A stretch of 27,208 bases of DNA from Mnemiopsis leidyi (GCA_000226015.1 JH154073.1:167683-194890), one strand, 5' to 3'. Positions 17,631 to 26,055 are shown, counted from the stretch's first letter. The notes: generated from the sequence alone by a model not told the origin. A program made the numbers and translations.

Positions 17631-18257
17631 TCATAGACTCAGAGAACTCTGCAAGTAATAGGCGTCGTACTGATGCTGATTCGCACTGACAAGACGAGTC
17701 CACAGCTGGGATCTGAACTCCCACGGTTTTTCATCTTTTAGGACTTCCTCTAGCGCTTGATTCCACGTAGTGAAGCGTTTCGACACAGCGAAACGAACCT
17801 TTTCAAGCTCTGACTTGGAGTAGCGCCTCGTCTTTTTCAGTTGGGACACCAAGAGAGACTTCGTCTTAGCGCCTAGCTGGCGGATTGTCAGCTGATGGTT
17901 TCGTATCAATGCATCAAAGTCGGAACGACAGGAACATGACTTAGCGTTGGCGGTCATTCTGGTGTTCGCTAGTGCTATCTTCCGCTGTAGATCCTTTTGT
18001 ATGGGAAGAATTACGATGTCTGGCACCTGGCAGTGGTTCTTGTTAAACTGAAACCGCTCAGCCGGAGGAGTAGGTCTGGTCATCTCTCGCATCTGGATTG
18101 GATGTGGTTGATTAGGTGGACCAGGGATATCAGCTTTGCCATCAGTTACCGGGGAGAGATCTGCAGTAGCCTTGGAAATTGGGAACAGTTCATCGTCATT
18201 GAAAGTGATCTCCACCAAGACCTCTTCGGAAATTTTCTTCTGTAGAGTAGCCTGCAT
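17631..18257 (-). CDS. Antisense ORF inside the retrotransposon, unknown function
   Basis: The frame is open from an upstream TAG near 18338 down to TGA at 17631-17633. The first ATG is at 18257, giving 208 residues; a GTG at 18275 is not a likely start. The protein has an acidic N-terminal third (EVLVEITFNDDELF), a Pro-rich middle and a Lys/Arg-rich C-terminal half with predicted helices (QLKKTRRYSKSELEKVRFAV) ending near QYDAYYLQSSLSL. It has no signal peptide or membrane segment and matches no family I know. A TATAAAAG box lies on the same strand 57 bp upstream of the ATG. Antisense ORFs between pol and the 3' LTR are known in some plant Ty3/gypsy lineages (Tat). Here the gene could be an accessory regulator or a captured host fragment. 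Confidence 0.5.
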   Translation of the reverse strand: MQATLQKKISEEVLVEITFNDDELFPISKATADLSPVTDGKADIPGPPNQPHPIQMREMTRPTPPAERFQFNKNHCQVPDIVILPIQKDLQRKIALANTRMTANAKSCSCRSDFDALIRNHQLTIRQLGAKTKSLLVSQLKKTRRYSKSELEKVRFAVSKRFTTWNQALEEVLKDEKPWEFRSQLWTRLVSANQHQYDAYYLQSSLSL

Positions 18258-18313
18258 AGGGGATATTCGGAGCACTGCCGTAGTATGGGATTCAACAGAA
18301 GGCCACAGTTGGA

Positions 18314-18321
18314 CTTTTATA
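18314..18321 (-). promoter_or_regulatory. TATA box for the antisense ORF
   Basis: TATAAAAG on the minus strand (CTTTTATA on plus) at 18321-18314. A start site about 30 bases downstream (near 18290) would leave a 5' UTR of roughly 33 bases before the ATG at 18257. Confidence 0.45.
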
Positions 18322-18954
18322 CCAACATGGGAGCGCTACGCCTCGTAATTAGACATTTCCCGCCCAAGTGACCCAGGCAAGCACGAATCCTTGTCATGAC
18401 GCGACACTCGTGTTGTGACGTTGCCAGACGACTCGATTCGACCGGCTAACCCATCCTCAATTCCTCAGATCAGGTGACTGGACATGACGTAGCAGGATCT
18501 CGTTATCACATTCCAGTCACGGGATCGTGTCCACTTTCAGCACCTCGACGACGCACATCAGCCCACACTTCTTCCTTTGGGCGACTGCTCACTGCAGTCT
18601 AGACTGCACTACGGTCTATATGGTTCCTGCGTGACTGCTCTCACTGCAGCTCACAGTCGATTCTTGGAGGGACGGAATGGTATGGAGATGCTCAGCGCTA
18701 CGACGAAAGGCAGCGAGACGACTCAGTGTACTTGTAAAGACGAGAATGTTTTCATATCTTATCGAACTATTTTAATTATTGTACAAAGACTTGCCAGTTA
18801 TTAAACGGGTTAATTTTAAGATATGAGCATTTTACAGAGACTTGCTGTTATTTACGTGATTACTATATTTGCCGTTGTGGCTCCTATTATGGTCAAGATT
18901 TTTGAGGGTGAACACATTTAGAATCAGAGTACGCTCCTTTTTATAATTTTTAGT
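18322..18954 (+). other. Retrotransposon 3' non-coding region
   Basis: No supported gene. Holds a perfect 16-bp palindrome TGCAGTCTAGACTGCA at 18593-18608 within a stretch of repeated ACTGC/GCAGT words (about 18583-18660). Confidence 0.5.
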
Positions 18955-18967
18955 AGAGGAGATGGGA
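18955..18967 (+). promoter_or_regulatory. Polypurine tract
   Basis: AGAGGAGATGGGA abuts the TGTTG start of the 3' LTR, the expected primer for plus-strand DNA synthesis; 12 of 13 bases are purines. Confidence 0.85.
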
Positions 18968-19347
18968 TGTTGTACCCTCGCACCCTACGTTTCCACGTGA
19001 AACCTTTATCCACGTTAGCAAGCTGTATTTACTTAGGAATCCTGCGTGTTTGGGCTCTTTGTCCTCATTGTTTATTCTACTGATAGGGTGTTATTGACCT
19101 TACCTTTAATTAGATTGTTCACCCTGATGGGGCTTATTGTAATTGGATCTTTGTAATCACGTGATCCCGTTAGGAGTCACGTGATTGATACTATTTAACC
19201 TCATCCGTTGTTGGAATCGGGGCCTTTTTGGTTTACCTCGAATTGAGATTTGGGAGTTCTCGAGAAACTACGATTGTAATATACTATTCTAATTGGTTAT
19301 TTAAACGCTGTATCCTTTGTCACACCTTATACACCTGGGTTACTTTA
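18968..19347 (+). repeat. 3' LTR (380 bp)
   Basis: Matches the 5' LTR. It probably ends with AACA at 19350, giving TGTT...AACA termini, although identity with the 5' copy stops at 19347. The paired E-boxes (19155-19186) and TATTTAA are intact. It points toward the UNC-93-like gene, whose ATG lies about 335 bp downstream. Confidence 0.93.
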
Positions 19348-19664
19348 ACACAAAGGCTTGGGCGGCCGCGAAGCCAGTCGTAGGCAGTTGAGGAATCTCG
19401 CCACAACTGTTTTCACCAGTTTCCATATGCTCCTTATCGCTCAGATGCTAGGAAGTTTTACCTTCTCCGCAGTTATTTTCGGGGGCTTCGTCCCCTTCAC
19501 CCCTTGTCAAAGGGGCCACGCTCGTCGAGAGTTTCGGCCACCAGCTTCCATGGCCTTGAATCCTGGCCAGGGGCTGGGATTGGGCAAGTACAATTTACAG
19601 TTTACTAATGATTCTAAAACTATTTCACAAGATCTTTCTCGTGATTTTATACAGTTCTGATGAC

Positions 19665-19677
19665 GTTTTTCTGACAG
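19665..19677 (+). promoter_or_regulatory. 3' splice acceptor before UNC-93-like gene
   Basis: GTTTTTCTGACAG ends at 19677, five bases (GTAAA) before the ATG at 19683. It argues that the mRNA has a spliced leader or a leader exon and that residues encoded upstream of this ATG are not used. Confidence 0.55.
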
Positions 19678-19682
19678 GTAAA

Positions 19683-21089
19683 ATGGCGAAACATCACACA
19701 GAACAAGAAGTAAAATTCTGGACCTGCAACCTGACACTCCAACACAAGAACATGACTATCTCAACCCTGATCCTCTGTCTCTCCCTGGGATCCTACTTCC
19801 TAGCCACGTCCCTACAGAACGTAGCTATCACGGACAGTTCAGACATAGACTCCACAGTAGGCTATGTTAGTGGAGGTGTCTACTACGCGTCCTCCTGCGT
19901 TGGCGCCATTCTCTTCCCGGTCGTTAACCGCCTCATGAACAGGACAGTGTTGACCGTTGTGGCGCTGATGTCCTACCTGATGTTCTACGCCTCCATGTTC
20001 ATGCTGAGGGAGTGGGCCATATACCTGGGGTCGGCCCTCTCAGGGGCGGGCGGGTCTATCCTCTTCATCTTGTCTCTTAAATCTATAGCAGACAACTCTC
20101 CCACAGAACACTTGCAGAGAAATATGGCTCTGTTTTGGGCGGCAGTCTCCGTGGCAAATGTAATAAACAATCTGGTTAACTACTTCTACATTCAGCACCT
20201 GGCTAAGATAACCAACACGATCAGAGTAACGGTTTACGGGACACTCGCTGGCTTTTGTGTTGTTGCCATGGTATTGGCGCTGTTCGGGGAGAAGGACGAG
20301 AAGGACAGAGGACAGGATGCAAAATGTGAGGTTTATGGACAGGATGGGGCAAACGGAGAGGTCAAGATCGAGCTGGACAGTATTGCGGGGAGGAAAGATG
20401 CAAAAGTAGAGAAGGCAGCAAGCAGGGGCTCTGAGACGCAGGACGTAAAGAAGAAGATTAAAGAGAAGTTAAAGTTCCTGACAGAACAGTCTAGAAGACG
20501 ATCTCTGTGGATTATCGTGGTTTACCAGTTCTTCTCTGGGACTCTCTGGGGGTACGTACAAAAAGCTCTGCCAGTCGCAATCGGAGTCACATTTGCCAAG
20601 AGATCAGTGATCAACCTCTCTGGTTTGGTGGTGGGACTCTGTACTCTAGTCGGATCGTTAGCCTTCAAGAAACTGAGAGACCTGACGAATAACACTGTCT
20701 GCACTGTTGTGATGATGATCATGGCACTGGCGGCCTGCACGCTCTCCTACTTAGTGTTTCCCTATGATGCGAACATCAGTTTGACCCCTGCCGGAACATC
20801 TTACATGAACCCCGAAGTGTACCACGTAGCCCTGATATCCATACTTCTCTCCTTGACCGACACTGGGTTCAATGTCATGGGGTTTGCAGTTGCTGCTCTG
20901 ATGTTCGACGGGGACACTGCTACCGCATTTTCATTTTTGGACACCACTTTCTGCATCGGTAACGGTGTCATGATAACCCTGGCTGGATTTGTCGATCTTC
21001 ACAGTTATCTCATTCTGCTAGCTGTATTGACAGTGGCAACAGGACTTGGTTATATCATAGGACTTAGAAAATACATAGTTCAACTGTAG
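19683..21089 (+). CDS. UNC-93-like major facilitator superfamily protein
   Basis: 468 residues from the ATG at 19683. The frame stays open upstream to 19608, but the acceptor at 19676-19677 favours this start. About eleven to twelve hydrophobic helices: the first is at about 25-48 (LGSYFLATSLQNV, resembling the UNC-93 first helix with its SLQN motif), with four more up to residue 215. A hydrophilic, charged central loop of about 65 residues follows (GEKDEKDRGQDAK onward), then six more helices to the C-terminus. The length and split 6+6 layout fit the family. C. elegans UNC-93 regulates a two-pore potassium channel and vertebrate UNC93B1 traffics Toll-like receptors; which role applies here cannot be told. 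Coding in one exon. The LTR directly upstream could supply a promoter. Confidence 0.8.
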   Translation: MAKHHTEQEVKFWTCNLTLQHKNMTISTLILCLSLGSYFLATSLQNVAITDSSDIDSTVGYVSGGVYYASSCVGAILFPVVNRLMNRTVLTVVALMSYLMFYASMFMLREWAIYLGSALSGAGGSILFILSLKSIADNSPTEHLQRNMALFWAAVSVANVINNLVNYFYIQHLAKITNTIRVTVYGTLAGFCVVAMVLALFGEKDEKDRGQDAKCEVYGQDGANGEVKIELDSIAGRKDAKVEKAASRGSETQDVKKKIKEKLKFLTEQSRRRSLWIIVVYQFFSGTLWGYVQKALPVAIGVTFAKRSVINLSGLVVGLCTLVGSLAFKKLRDLTNNTVCTVVMMIMALAACTLSYLVFPYDANISLTPAGTSYMNPEVYHVALISILLSLTDTGFNVMGFAVAALMFDGDTATAFSFLDTTFCIGNGVMITLAGFVDLHSYLILLAVLTVATGLGYIIGLRKYIVQL

Positions 21090-21894
21090 GTAGTGGATAT
21101 TCTGATGTTCAAACTAAACTAACCAAAACTCTCCCAACAAGAAGAATCACAGTGGGACTGAGAGGATAACTTCAGAGGAGACACGAAGGAAAGAAAGCTG
21201 CCACCTCTCATGACTTGTATAAACATTGTTCAGAAAAAAATTCAGGACAGTGTGCAGATGTTTTATCAGATTGCCGTGGATGTAATATGTATTATGAATA
21301 GCTAATACACGTGCGTAATGCAGGGGACATGTTAGGAGTTATAGATGGGACAGATGTACGGCAGACTATTGAAATAGAAACAAAACTGCCCCAGTTTATA
21401 AAATTTTATTAAATACGTGATAACAGTCGAGGTTATAAAGACAGTTACGTTTTAGGCAATTAGGATAGATGGCATGGTTAGGACTAGTAGGTTACTCCTT
21501 AAATTGTAATCGCTTAACCAATAAGGAAGCATGAAAGTAACCTAAGTTTATGCATTATTGTTATTATCAACCATTTTTCCTTTAATTTCATGAGAATTCC
21601 GCTTTGTAAATTATTTACGGTTTTGTGACTCGTTTTTATTATATTTTATATTATAACATATTAATCACTATTGATCCGGTCTATAAAATTGTGTAGCCGC
21701 TAAAATTGCGCAAAAATAAAATAGCTTAAGAATTTCGATAAAAACTTACTTAACTGACAAAATGTAACAATCGTCTCTGTGGCTTTGTCTAACGAGAAAC
21801 GTAGACGGCAATGTGTGGTTGAGTTTACTGTCTGCTTCCAGTCGACCTAAATACCCGAAAAACCACCTAAAATAGCATTGAATTACAATATTTA
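21090..21894. other. Spacer and convergent 3' ends
   Basis: No coding sequence. AATAAA on plus at 21715-21720 could end the UNC-93-like mRNA. TTTATT at 21635-21640 (AATAAA on minus) could end the minus-strand candidate gene that finishes at 21895. AT-rich otherwise. Confidence 0.45.
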
Positions 21895-22067
21895 TCAACC
21901 AGAGCGTAAAACAACGGCCTCAGTTTGGAAGTATTCAACCATGTGCTCATTGCTTGATACAATGCGTTCGAGTAAAATGCAGAAGTGCGCGCGGCGTAGC
22001 AAAATGTGACTTCGTTTTGTGTTGTTCGTCTTTTTACCGGCCACAAATTCAACTTCGCGCCCGACAA
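21895..22067 (-). CDS. Candidate terminal exon of minus-strand gene
   Basis: After a possible acceptor TTGAGCTTAG (AG at 22069-22068) the phase-1 frame runs 57 codons to TGA at 21895-21897, with segments KKTNNTKRSHILLRRAH and EHMVEYFQTEAVVL. The phase agrees with the donor at 22153. The acceptor has a weak pyrimidine tract and the protein matches no known family, so this is the least certain of the four exons. A second overlapping frame (66 codons) is also open here. Confidence 0.2.
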
Positions 22068-22153
22068 CTAAGCTCAAATTTTGATGTGACGTCACAGATC
22101 GTAAAGCCGTGGACGAAGAAATACATTAATTAGGAACGGTAATAGCTAATCAC

Positions 22154-22251
22154 CTTTGCTGGGTGATGTCTTTGAGTTGATCCTGCTGTATTTGATTGGC
22201 ATCGCACGCCTCAAAGTGTGGTATCGTCGCTGCCGATCTCGGTTGCAACCT
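22154..22251 (-). CDS. Candidate internal exon of minus-strand gene
   Basis: A 98-nt exon with good borders: acceptor TTTTCACATTTTCAG (AG 22253-22252) and donor CAAAG|GTGATT (GT 22153-22152). Joined in phase 2 to the preceding exon it reads a very basic stretch with RRYHTLRRAMPIKYSRI, two YxxL/I-type motifs. It ends in phase 1. Another frame is also open (containing PHFEACDANQIQQDQL), so the reading depends on the exon belonging to the gene upstream. A palindrome TGTGACGTCACA (22085-22096) lies just downstream. Confidence 0.4.
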
Positions 22252-22504
22252 CTGAAAATGTGAAAATTAGCTACGCATGACCATTATTATGGCACTTGAC
22301 AAATGGAACGTACAAGTCCACAGTAAATTGTAACGAACGAAGATAGCAACGTACAACGGTTATCGTTAATGTATACATTTCACACTACACAATGACAAAT
22401 CAGGACGAGAGAGTTAGGTTACCCTGTTGGAGTTATACTGCCATATTCCGTCGTATATTCTTCGGTTATTCATGTTCTCGGACAGGACACTGAAACGTAA
22501 AATG

Positions 22505-22567
22505 TGATCATTTAACTACAGTTCATTTAACTACAGTTCATTTAACTACTGATCATTTAACTACAGT
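22505..22567. repeat. Tandem CATTTAACTACAGTT repeat
   Basis: Four copies of a 15-17 bp unit, (T/GA)TCATTTAACTACAG, in the intron between two candidate minus-strand exons. Confidence 0.9.
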
Positions 22568-22864
22568 AAAATAACAAAATCAAATATATTGTTTTTATTT
22601 GAGGAGATGTAGGTAGCATATTTGCTTAACTTTGCTAAAGTGCTAAACTTACTTTGAGCAACTCGCCGCCACGGTGCCTTATTTTATTAAATTTGATATA
22701 TGCTGGAGTAAAGTAAACCACAAATCAACGGTCTCTTCACTAATTTTCATCACTTATATAATGGTTCACAGTATTTTAATCTGGACAGGTCACGGGTAGG
22801 AATGTGTGAGCCGTCCGCCCTTTATATACTGCCTTGAAACGTAAACAGAAGAAATCTCGTTAAC

Positions 22865-23195
22865 CTTGTCAGAGGAGTTGTTGGAGTAGGAGGATCAAGG
22901 TTCTCATAACACGGACGTTTTTTGTCAACGTTAACATAAGTTGCGCTGTTGAAGTGCGCAATCTCGATCTCGTCGTTGTTCTTTCTTTCTCGCAGGACGT
23001 AGGTCGGGTTTATCACTGGTTCCACCGACCTGCATCGCTCTAAAGTTTTGTGTTTGTTATCACAATGGCAAAACATATATGTATAGCTCCTACACCGCCT
23101 TTTTAGCTGTTCAGTCATATAGTACAGTTTATTGTTTCCTCTTACACAATAATAATATAGAAAAAGAGTAAACGATAAGAAGACAGGTGTAAATG
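22865..23195 (-). CDS. Candidate exon: membrane segment and tyrosine-motif tail
   Basis: Acceptor TATATTCTTGAG (AG 23197-23196), donor CTGACAAG|GTTAAC (GT 22864-22863), 331 nt from phase 1 to phase 2. It encodes a hydrophobic run (FTPVFLSFTLFLYYYCV), then a basic stop-transfer-like stretch (KRRCR). A tail follows with NPTY (a PTB-binding NPxY), TYVNV and CYENL (YxN forms bound by SH2 domains such as Grb2), then a Pro/Thr-rich end. Without the donor the frame would run on to a TAA at 22822. The membrane segment is short and comes from a pyrimidine-rich stretch, which is hydrophobic in more than one frame. A single-pass receptor or adhesion protein is the best guess; no family is recognised. 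Confidence 0.4.
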
Positions 23196-23539
23196 CTCAA
23201 GAATATAAAGTACAAATTTTAAACACGCTTTAGCTGTAAATCTACTCAAAGTCACACTTTCAGAAATAGATAATTTATGTAATCAGTACAATCCATGAGA
23301 CCAGTTCAATTCATGAAACCAGTACATGGCGATAATATAAGTGGAAATTCAGATGGAAGTACTAAAACAGACAAGTAACGTTTGATTGAATTTTGATGAG
23401 TTATCCCATCAATTATCTACTGGAAAAACTGGAACCAAGCAGTTTAAGATACATCATACATCATACATATGAATCAAGAGGCTTTCGGGAATACAGCAAT
23501 TCCTATGTCGATTTTGTAAAGTGAAACGAAAGTACAAAC

Positions 23540-23599
23540 CTTTGTCCTCGATGCACATATACTGGACATTGACAATGTCTCCAGCAGAATTGGACCGAT
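23540..23599 (-). CDS. Candidate extracellular exon of minus-strand gene
   Basis: A 60-nt exon, phase 1 at both ends. The acceptor CTCTGTCAG (AG 23601-23600) is preceded by CTACTAAC, a perfect branch-point consensus. The donor is GACAAAG|GTTTGT. It reads RSNSAGDIVNVQYMCIEDK and joins in phase to the membrane-segment exon across a 344-nt intron. The xVxVxYxC ending loosely resembles the end of SUEL-type galactose-binding lectin domains, but the exon is too short to decide. Upstream exons were not found before the BCD1-like gene. Confidence 0.35.
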
Positions 23600-23867
23600 C
23601 TGACAGAGTTTAAGTTAGTAGATAAAACAGGCGCAACTGCTTGGCAAAGAAGCAGCAAAAATGAAACTATTGTAAATATTAGCCTCTTAACTCGTCAACT
23701 GGATTACGAAAAGTTTGCCTGTTAATTCGTATTGTGAATTCAATTTCGAAAAAACACAATTTACCAACCCTGTGAACTTTTCTTTTTCCGAAAAATCTTT
23801 TTAAGCATTTCCTAAAAATAAAAGGGTGTGATAGACCTGGGTTTGCAAATTATTTACTATACAATTG

Positions 23868-23873
23868 TTTATT
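23868..23873 (-). terminator. AATAAA polyadenylation signal (minus strand)
   Basis: TTTATT on plus, AATAAA on minus, about 185 bp after the stop of the BCD1/ZNHIT6-like gene; plausible mRNA 3' end. Confidence 0.45.
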
Positions 23874-24056
23874 ATTCATTCTACAAGACCAAAGAAATAA
23901 CGTGTTAATAAATGTAGAAGGAAGATTAATGGTATATACAAATGATTTAAAATCGTTTTAGTAAGAACTCAATTTCAATTATTACGATACGAGGTTAAGA
24001 AAACTTTTTAAAACAGAAGTATAATCAAAAAAGGCCAAGCAGTCATTTTCATGAAG

Positions 24057-25091
24057 TTATTCTGCTAATATTTCTCCCTCTTCCTCTAATCCTTCCTGAG
24101 CAGGCTTTACAACATCCAATGTTTTATTCTCAGACGTTTCATTTTCTTCATAATCACCAAACAATGCTAAAACACTATCTTTGAATGAACTTTTTTTGGC
24201 TGGCAGATCATCTTCACATTTCACATTACTACTTTGAAGCTGCACATCAGTTTTTTCATGGTCAATTGAATCGCTATTGACATTCTTCTCAATCTTCTGT
24301 TTTTTGAATGTGCGCCTTCGTTTATTCTTTTTCCTTTTTCCTTCGTTAAGCAGTCCTAGTCGGATCATTTCAGATTTCACATTAACATTTTTGCATTCAA
24401 CTGTTTTATAAGAATCTGGCTTAGTCGTGATGTAGATGGTTGGAAATTCAAGGACTGTCTTGAACTTCAAAGATTCTGCAATCGTTGCATGAGGGTCAAG
24501 GATATGGAAAGTGTTAGTTTCAGAATTATCAGCTTGGACAAAGTAAGAAACAGTTATGTCAGTCTGATTATAGAATGTGGTCACAAATCGGTACTCTGAA
24601 TACTGTACAGATTCAGTCTTATATTTTTCAATCAATTCAATAATAGTCCAATTTTCAGGAACTTCGTGAGCTAATATCTTAGTGTTGCGATCAGGAAAAA
24701 TTAATTCAATGGTCCATTTTATGATGTTGTCTTTGAAACATGTCTTGTTTGCTTTATGTCTGGAAAATTCTGCAGGCATGAATTTTATAATCGTGTTATT
24801 TGCAATACATTTCTTTCTGATCATTCCTTGTGTATTTTGATTACAAAAACTGGGAAGAAGATGTCGCTGAGATGCTTCTATTGACTCTTTTATGTTTTCA
24901 AGAAACTTGTAGTCTGATATCATCTGTATATTATCAAATTCTGATAATTTAACAAAAGATGCTTTATCTGCCACACCAGAACAATTGTCCTCAACTTTGT
25001 GAACATTGACACAATCCAAACTGCATGTCCTCTTTTTGCATCTAGGGCAGCAGTATTTACTCTCTTTTCCACAACCACAGAGTTTAGCCAT
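24057..25091 (-). CDS. ZNHIT6: Box C/D snoRNA protein 1 (HIT zinc-finger protein 6)-like
   Basis: 344 residues, single exon. Residues 5-38 form a zf-HIT domain: CGCG, CCPRC (14-18), CSLDC (23-27), His31 and a final Cys37, with the family's PRC-x4-CS-x2-C core. It is followed by a region of about 200 residues with beta-rich hydrophobic segments (IIKWTIELIFPD, WTIIELIEKYK, TFHILDP, FPTIYITTK). The order and length fit BCD1/Bcd1p, in which the second part binds assembly partners. About 258-275 is a strong nuclear or nucleolar signal (KRKKNKRRRTFKKQK). The tail is acidic with a short DSVLALFGDYEE segment. The protein is needed to assemble box C/D snoRNPs, which guide rRNA 2'-O-methylation, together with NUFIP/NOP58 and the R2TP machinery. 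The start is 17 bases after an acceptor-like AG. Confidence 0.85.
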   Translation of the reverse strand: MAKLCGCGKESKYCCPRCKKRTCSLDCVNVHKVEDNCSGVADKASFVKLSEFDNIQMISDYKFLENIKESIEASQRHLLPSFCNQNTQGMIRKKCIANNTIIKFMPAEFSRHKANKTCFKDNIIKWTIELIFPDRNTKILAHEVPENWTIIELIEKYKTESVQYSEYRFVTTFYNQTDITVSYFVQADNSETNTFHILDPHATIAESLKFKTVLEFPTIYITTKPDSYKTVECKNVNVKSEMIRLGLLNEGKRKKNKRRRTFKKQKIEKNVNSDSIDHEKTDVQLQSSNVKCEDDLPAKKSSFKDSVLALFGDYEENETSENKTLDVVKPAQEGLEEEGEILAE

Positions 25092-25108
25092 CCCTTTTAT
25101 TTAAAGCC

Positions 25109-25122
25109 CTGAAATCAGTTGA
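25109..25122 (-). promoter_or_regulatory. 3' splice acceptor before the ZNHIT6-like gene
   Basis: On the minus strand ACTGATTTCAG ends at 25109, 17 bases before the ATG at 25091. It marks a likely spliced or trans-spliced 5' end. Confidence 0.55.
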
Positions 25123-25214
25123 ATGTAATAATTTGAATGTACTGGTAATGAGTGTATTAAAAGACAAAAGCAAGTGGTTGATATCATTATCAAACCATAA
25201 GCCTAACATACTCC

Positions 25215-25336
25215 ACAGTTAACGCCACACACATTCAGTTCACGCCACACACATTCAGTTCACGCAACACACATACAGTTCACACCACACACATTCAGTT
25301 CATGCCACACTCATTTCAGTTCACGCCACACACATT
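25215..25336. repeat. CAGTTCACGCCACACACATT minisatellite
   Basis: Six copies of a 20-22 bp unit with few differences, upstream of the ZNHIT6-like gene and before the LINE-like remnant. Confidence 0.92.
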
Positions 25337-25416
25337 TGAATTCGTTTGTTCTTATCTGCTTGCTTATCTCGCCTAATTTAACGGCGAGATTGCTGTGTGC
25401 TTGTAGCGTTTAAGTG

Positions 25417-25961
25417 ATGACTACCGTTAACGACAAGGAATTGGAGGATTTACTTGGAAGGTGTTTCGCATGGCTGCCCAAAGCTACGAAACAGGTGGGA
25501 TGTACTGAACCGGTCGATGTTACTTCGGCGAATTGTAAGCAGGCTATGTAGGGAACTTTGGTAGCATTGTTCACGGAAGCGTTTCATCTTGTGCGGTTCC
25601 AAGCGGATAGGATGAAACAGATGAAGGCTGAGCTATCCTCCACCAAGAGCCAGCTTATCGAGAATCAGAAGTGGGTAATTAGTTTGCAGGAGCAGATAAT
25701 TGACAGTAAGGACAGTCAACTGGAAGCAGTTAAAATGTAGTGGAGACTTCAGTAGAAAGCAACTTAAAGGAACAGTTCAAGTCGTTCAGTGCAATTGCTG
25801 CTGAAAACGTGGTGGTATGTCAAGCAGATGCGGACGGATTATCTAACCGGGCAACCCTGAGGAAGGTAGTTAAGTCTGTTGTTCAGGAGGAGGACAGGAG
25901 CAGGAATGTTATTGTCTCTGGTCTTCAGGAGAGAGGCCTTGGGAATCTCACCACGCTGTAG
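25417..25961 (+). pseudogene. LINE ORF1-like remnant, broken
   Basis: Starts at an ATG at 25417 (MTTVNDKELEDLL). It is interrupted by a TAG at 25549-25551 and ends that frame at a TAG at 25738-25740. It then continues in another frame to a TAG at about 25959. A long coiled coil is evident (MKAELSSTKSQLIENQKW and onward). The RSRNVIVSGLQE segment near the end resembles the start of the RNA-binding part of ORF1 proteins of animal non-LTR elements. No endonuclease or reverse transcriptase follows, so it is a truncated copy. Family assignment is from motif style only. Confidence 0.55.
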
Positions 25962-26020
25962 CGCACAGCTTAGACGTAAAATCATGTGCGCAGAAACGTG
26001 ATTTAATTACGATTACATTT

Positions 26021-26055
26021 TATAATCTGGTCGGCTGGAATTTGACCAGATTATA
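26021..26055. repeat. Perfect hairpin, 12-bp stem
   Basis: TATAATCTGGTC (26021-26032) and its exact reverse complement GACCAGATTATA (26044-26055) flank an 11-base loop. It sits about 60 bp after the LINE-like remnant. Role unknown. Confidence 0.8.

Larger units (their letters stand above)
11021..19347 (+). mobile_element. Ty3/gypsy LTR retrotransposon, nearly complete, 8.3 kb
   Basis: Two direct LTRs (11021-11406 and 18968-19347) flank, in order, a candidate primer-binding site, gag with a zinc knuckle, aspartic protease, reverse transcriptase, RNase H, HHCC plus DDx35E integrase with a GPF-type C-terminal module, a 1.75-kb 3' region with an antisense ORF, and a polypurine tract. The order PR-RT-RH-IN identifies Ty3/gypsy (Metaviridae) rather than copia. 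The LTRs differ at nine positions and three short indels (about 2.4% substitutions), so insertion was fairly recent. The main coding region is broken by two frame changes around 13832-13924, so this copy is probably defective. I see no target-site duplication: GCCGA precedes the 5' LTR and ACACA follows the 3' LTR. Confidence 0.95.

Noticed and set aside
18258..18275. GTG start for the antisense ORF
   Set aside because: Nuclear animal genes rarely start at GTG; the first ATG is at 18257.
18577..18804. 75-codon plus-strand ORF before the 3' LTR as an env remnant
   Set aside because: No signal peptide, membrane anchor or protein-like pattern.
19608..19682. N-terminal extension of the UNC-93-like protein
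   Set aside because: A splice acceptor at 19676-19677 separates it from the ATG at 19683, and UNC-93 proteins do not need it.
23600..23690. Minus-strand hydrophobic stretch resembling a signal peptide (IVSFLLLLCQAVA)
   Set aside because: No Met precedes it before a stop, and its frame does not fit the downstream exon with tail motifs.
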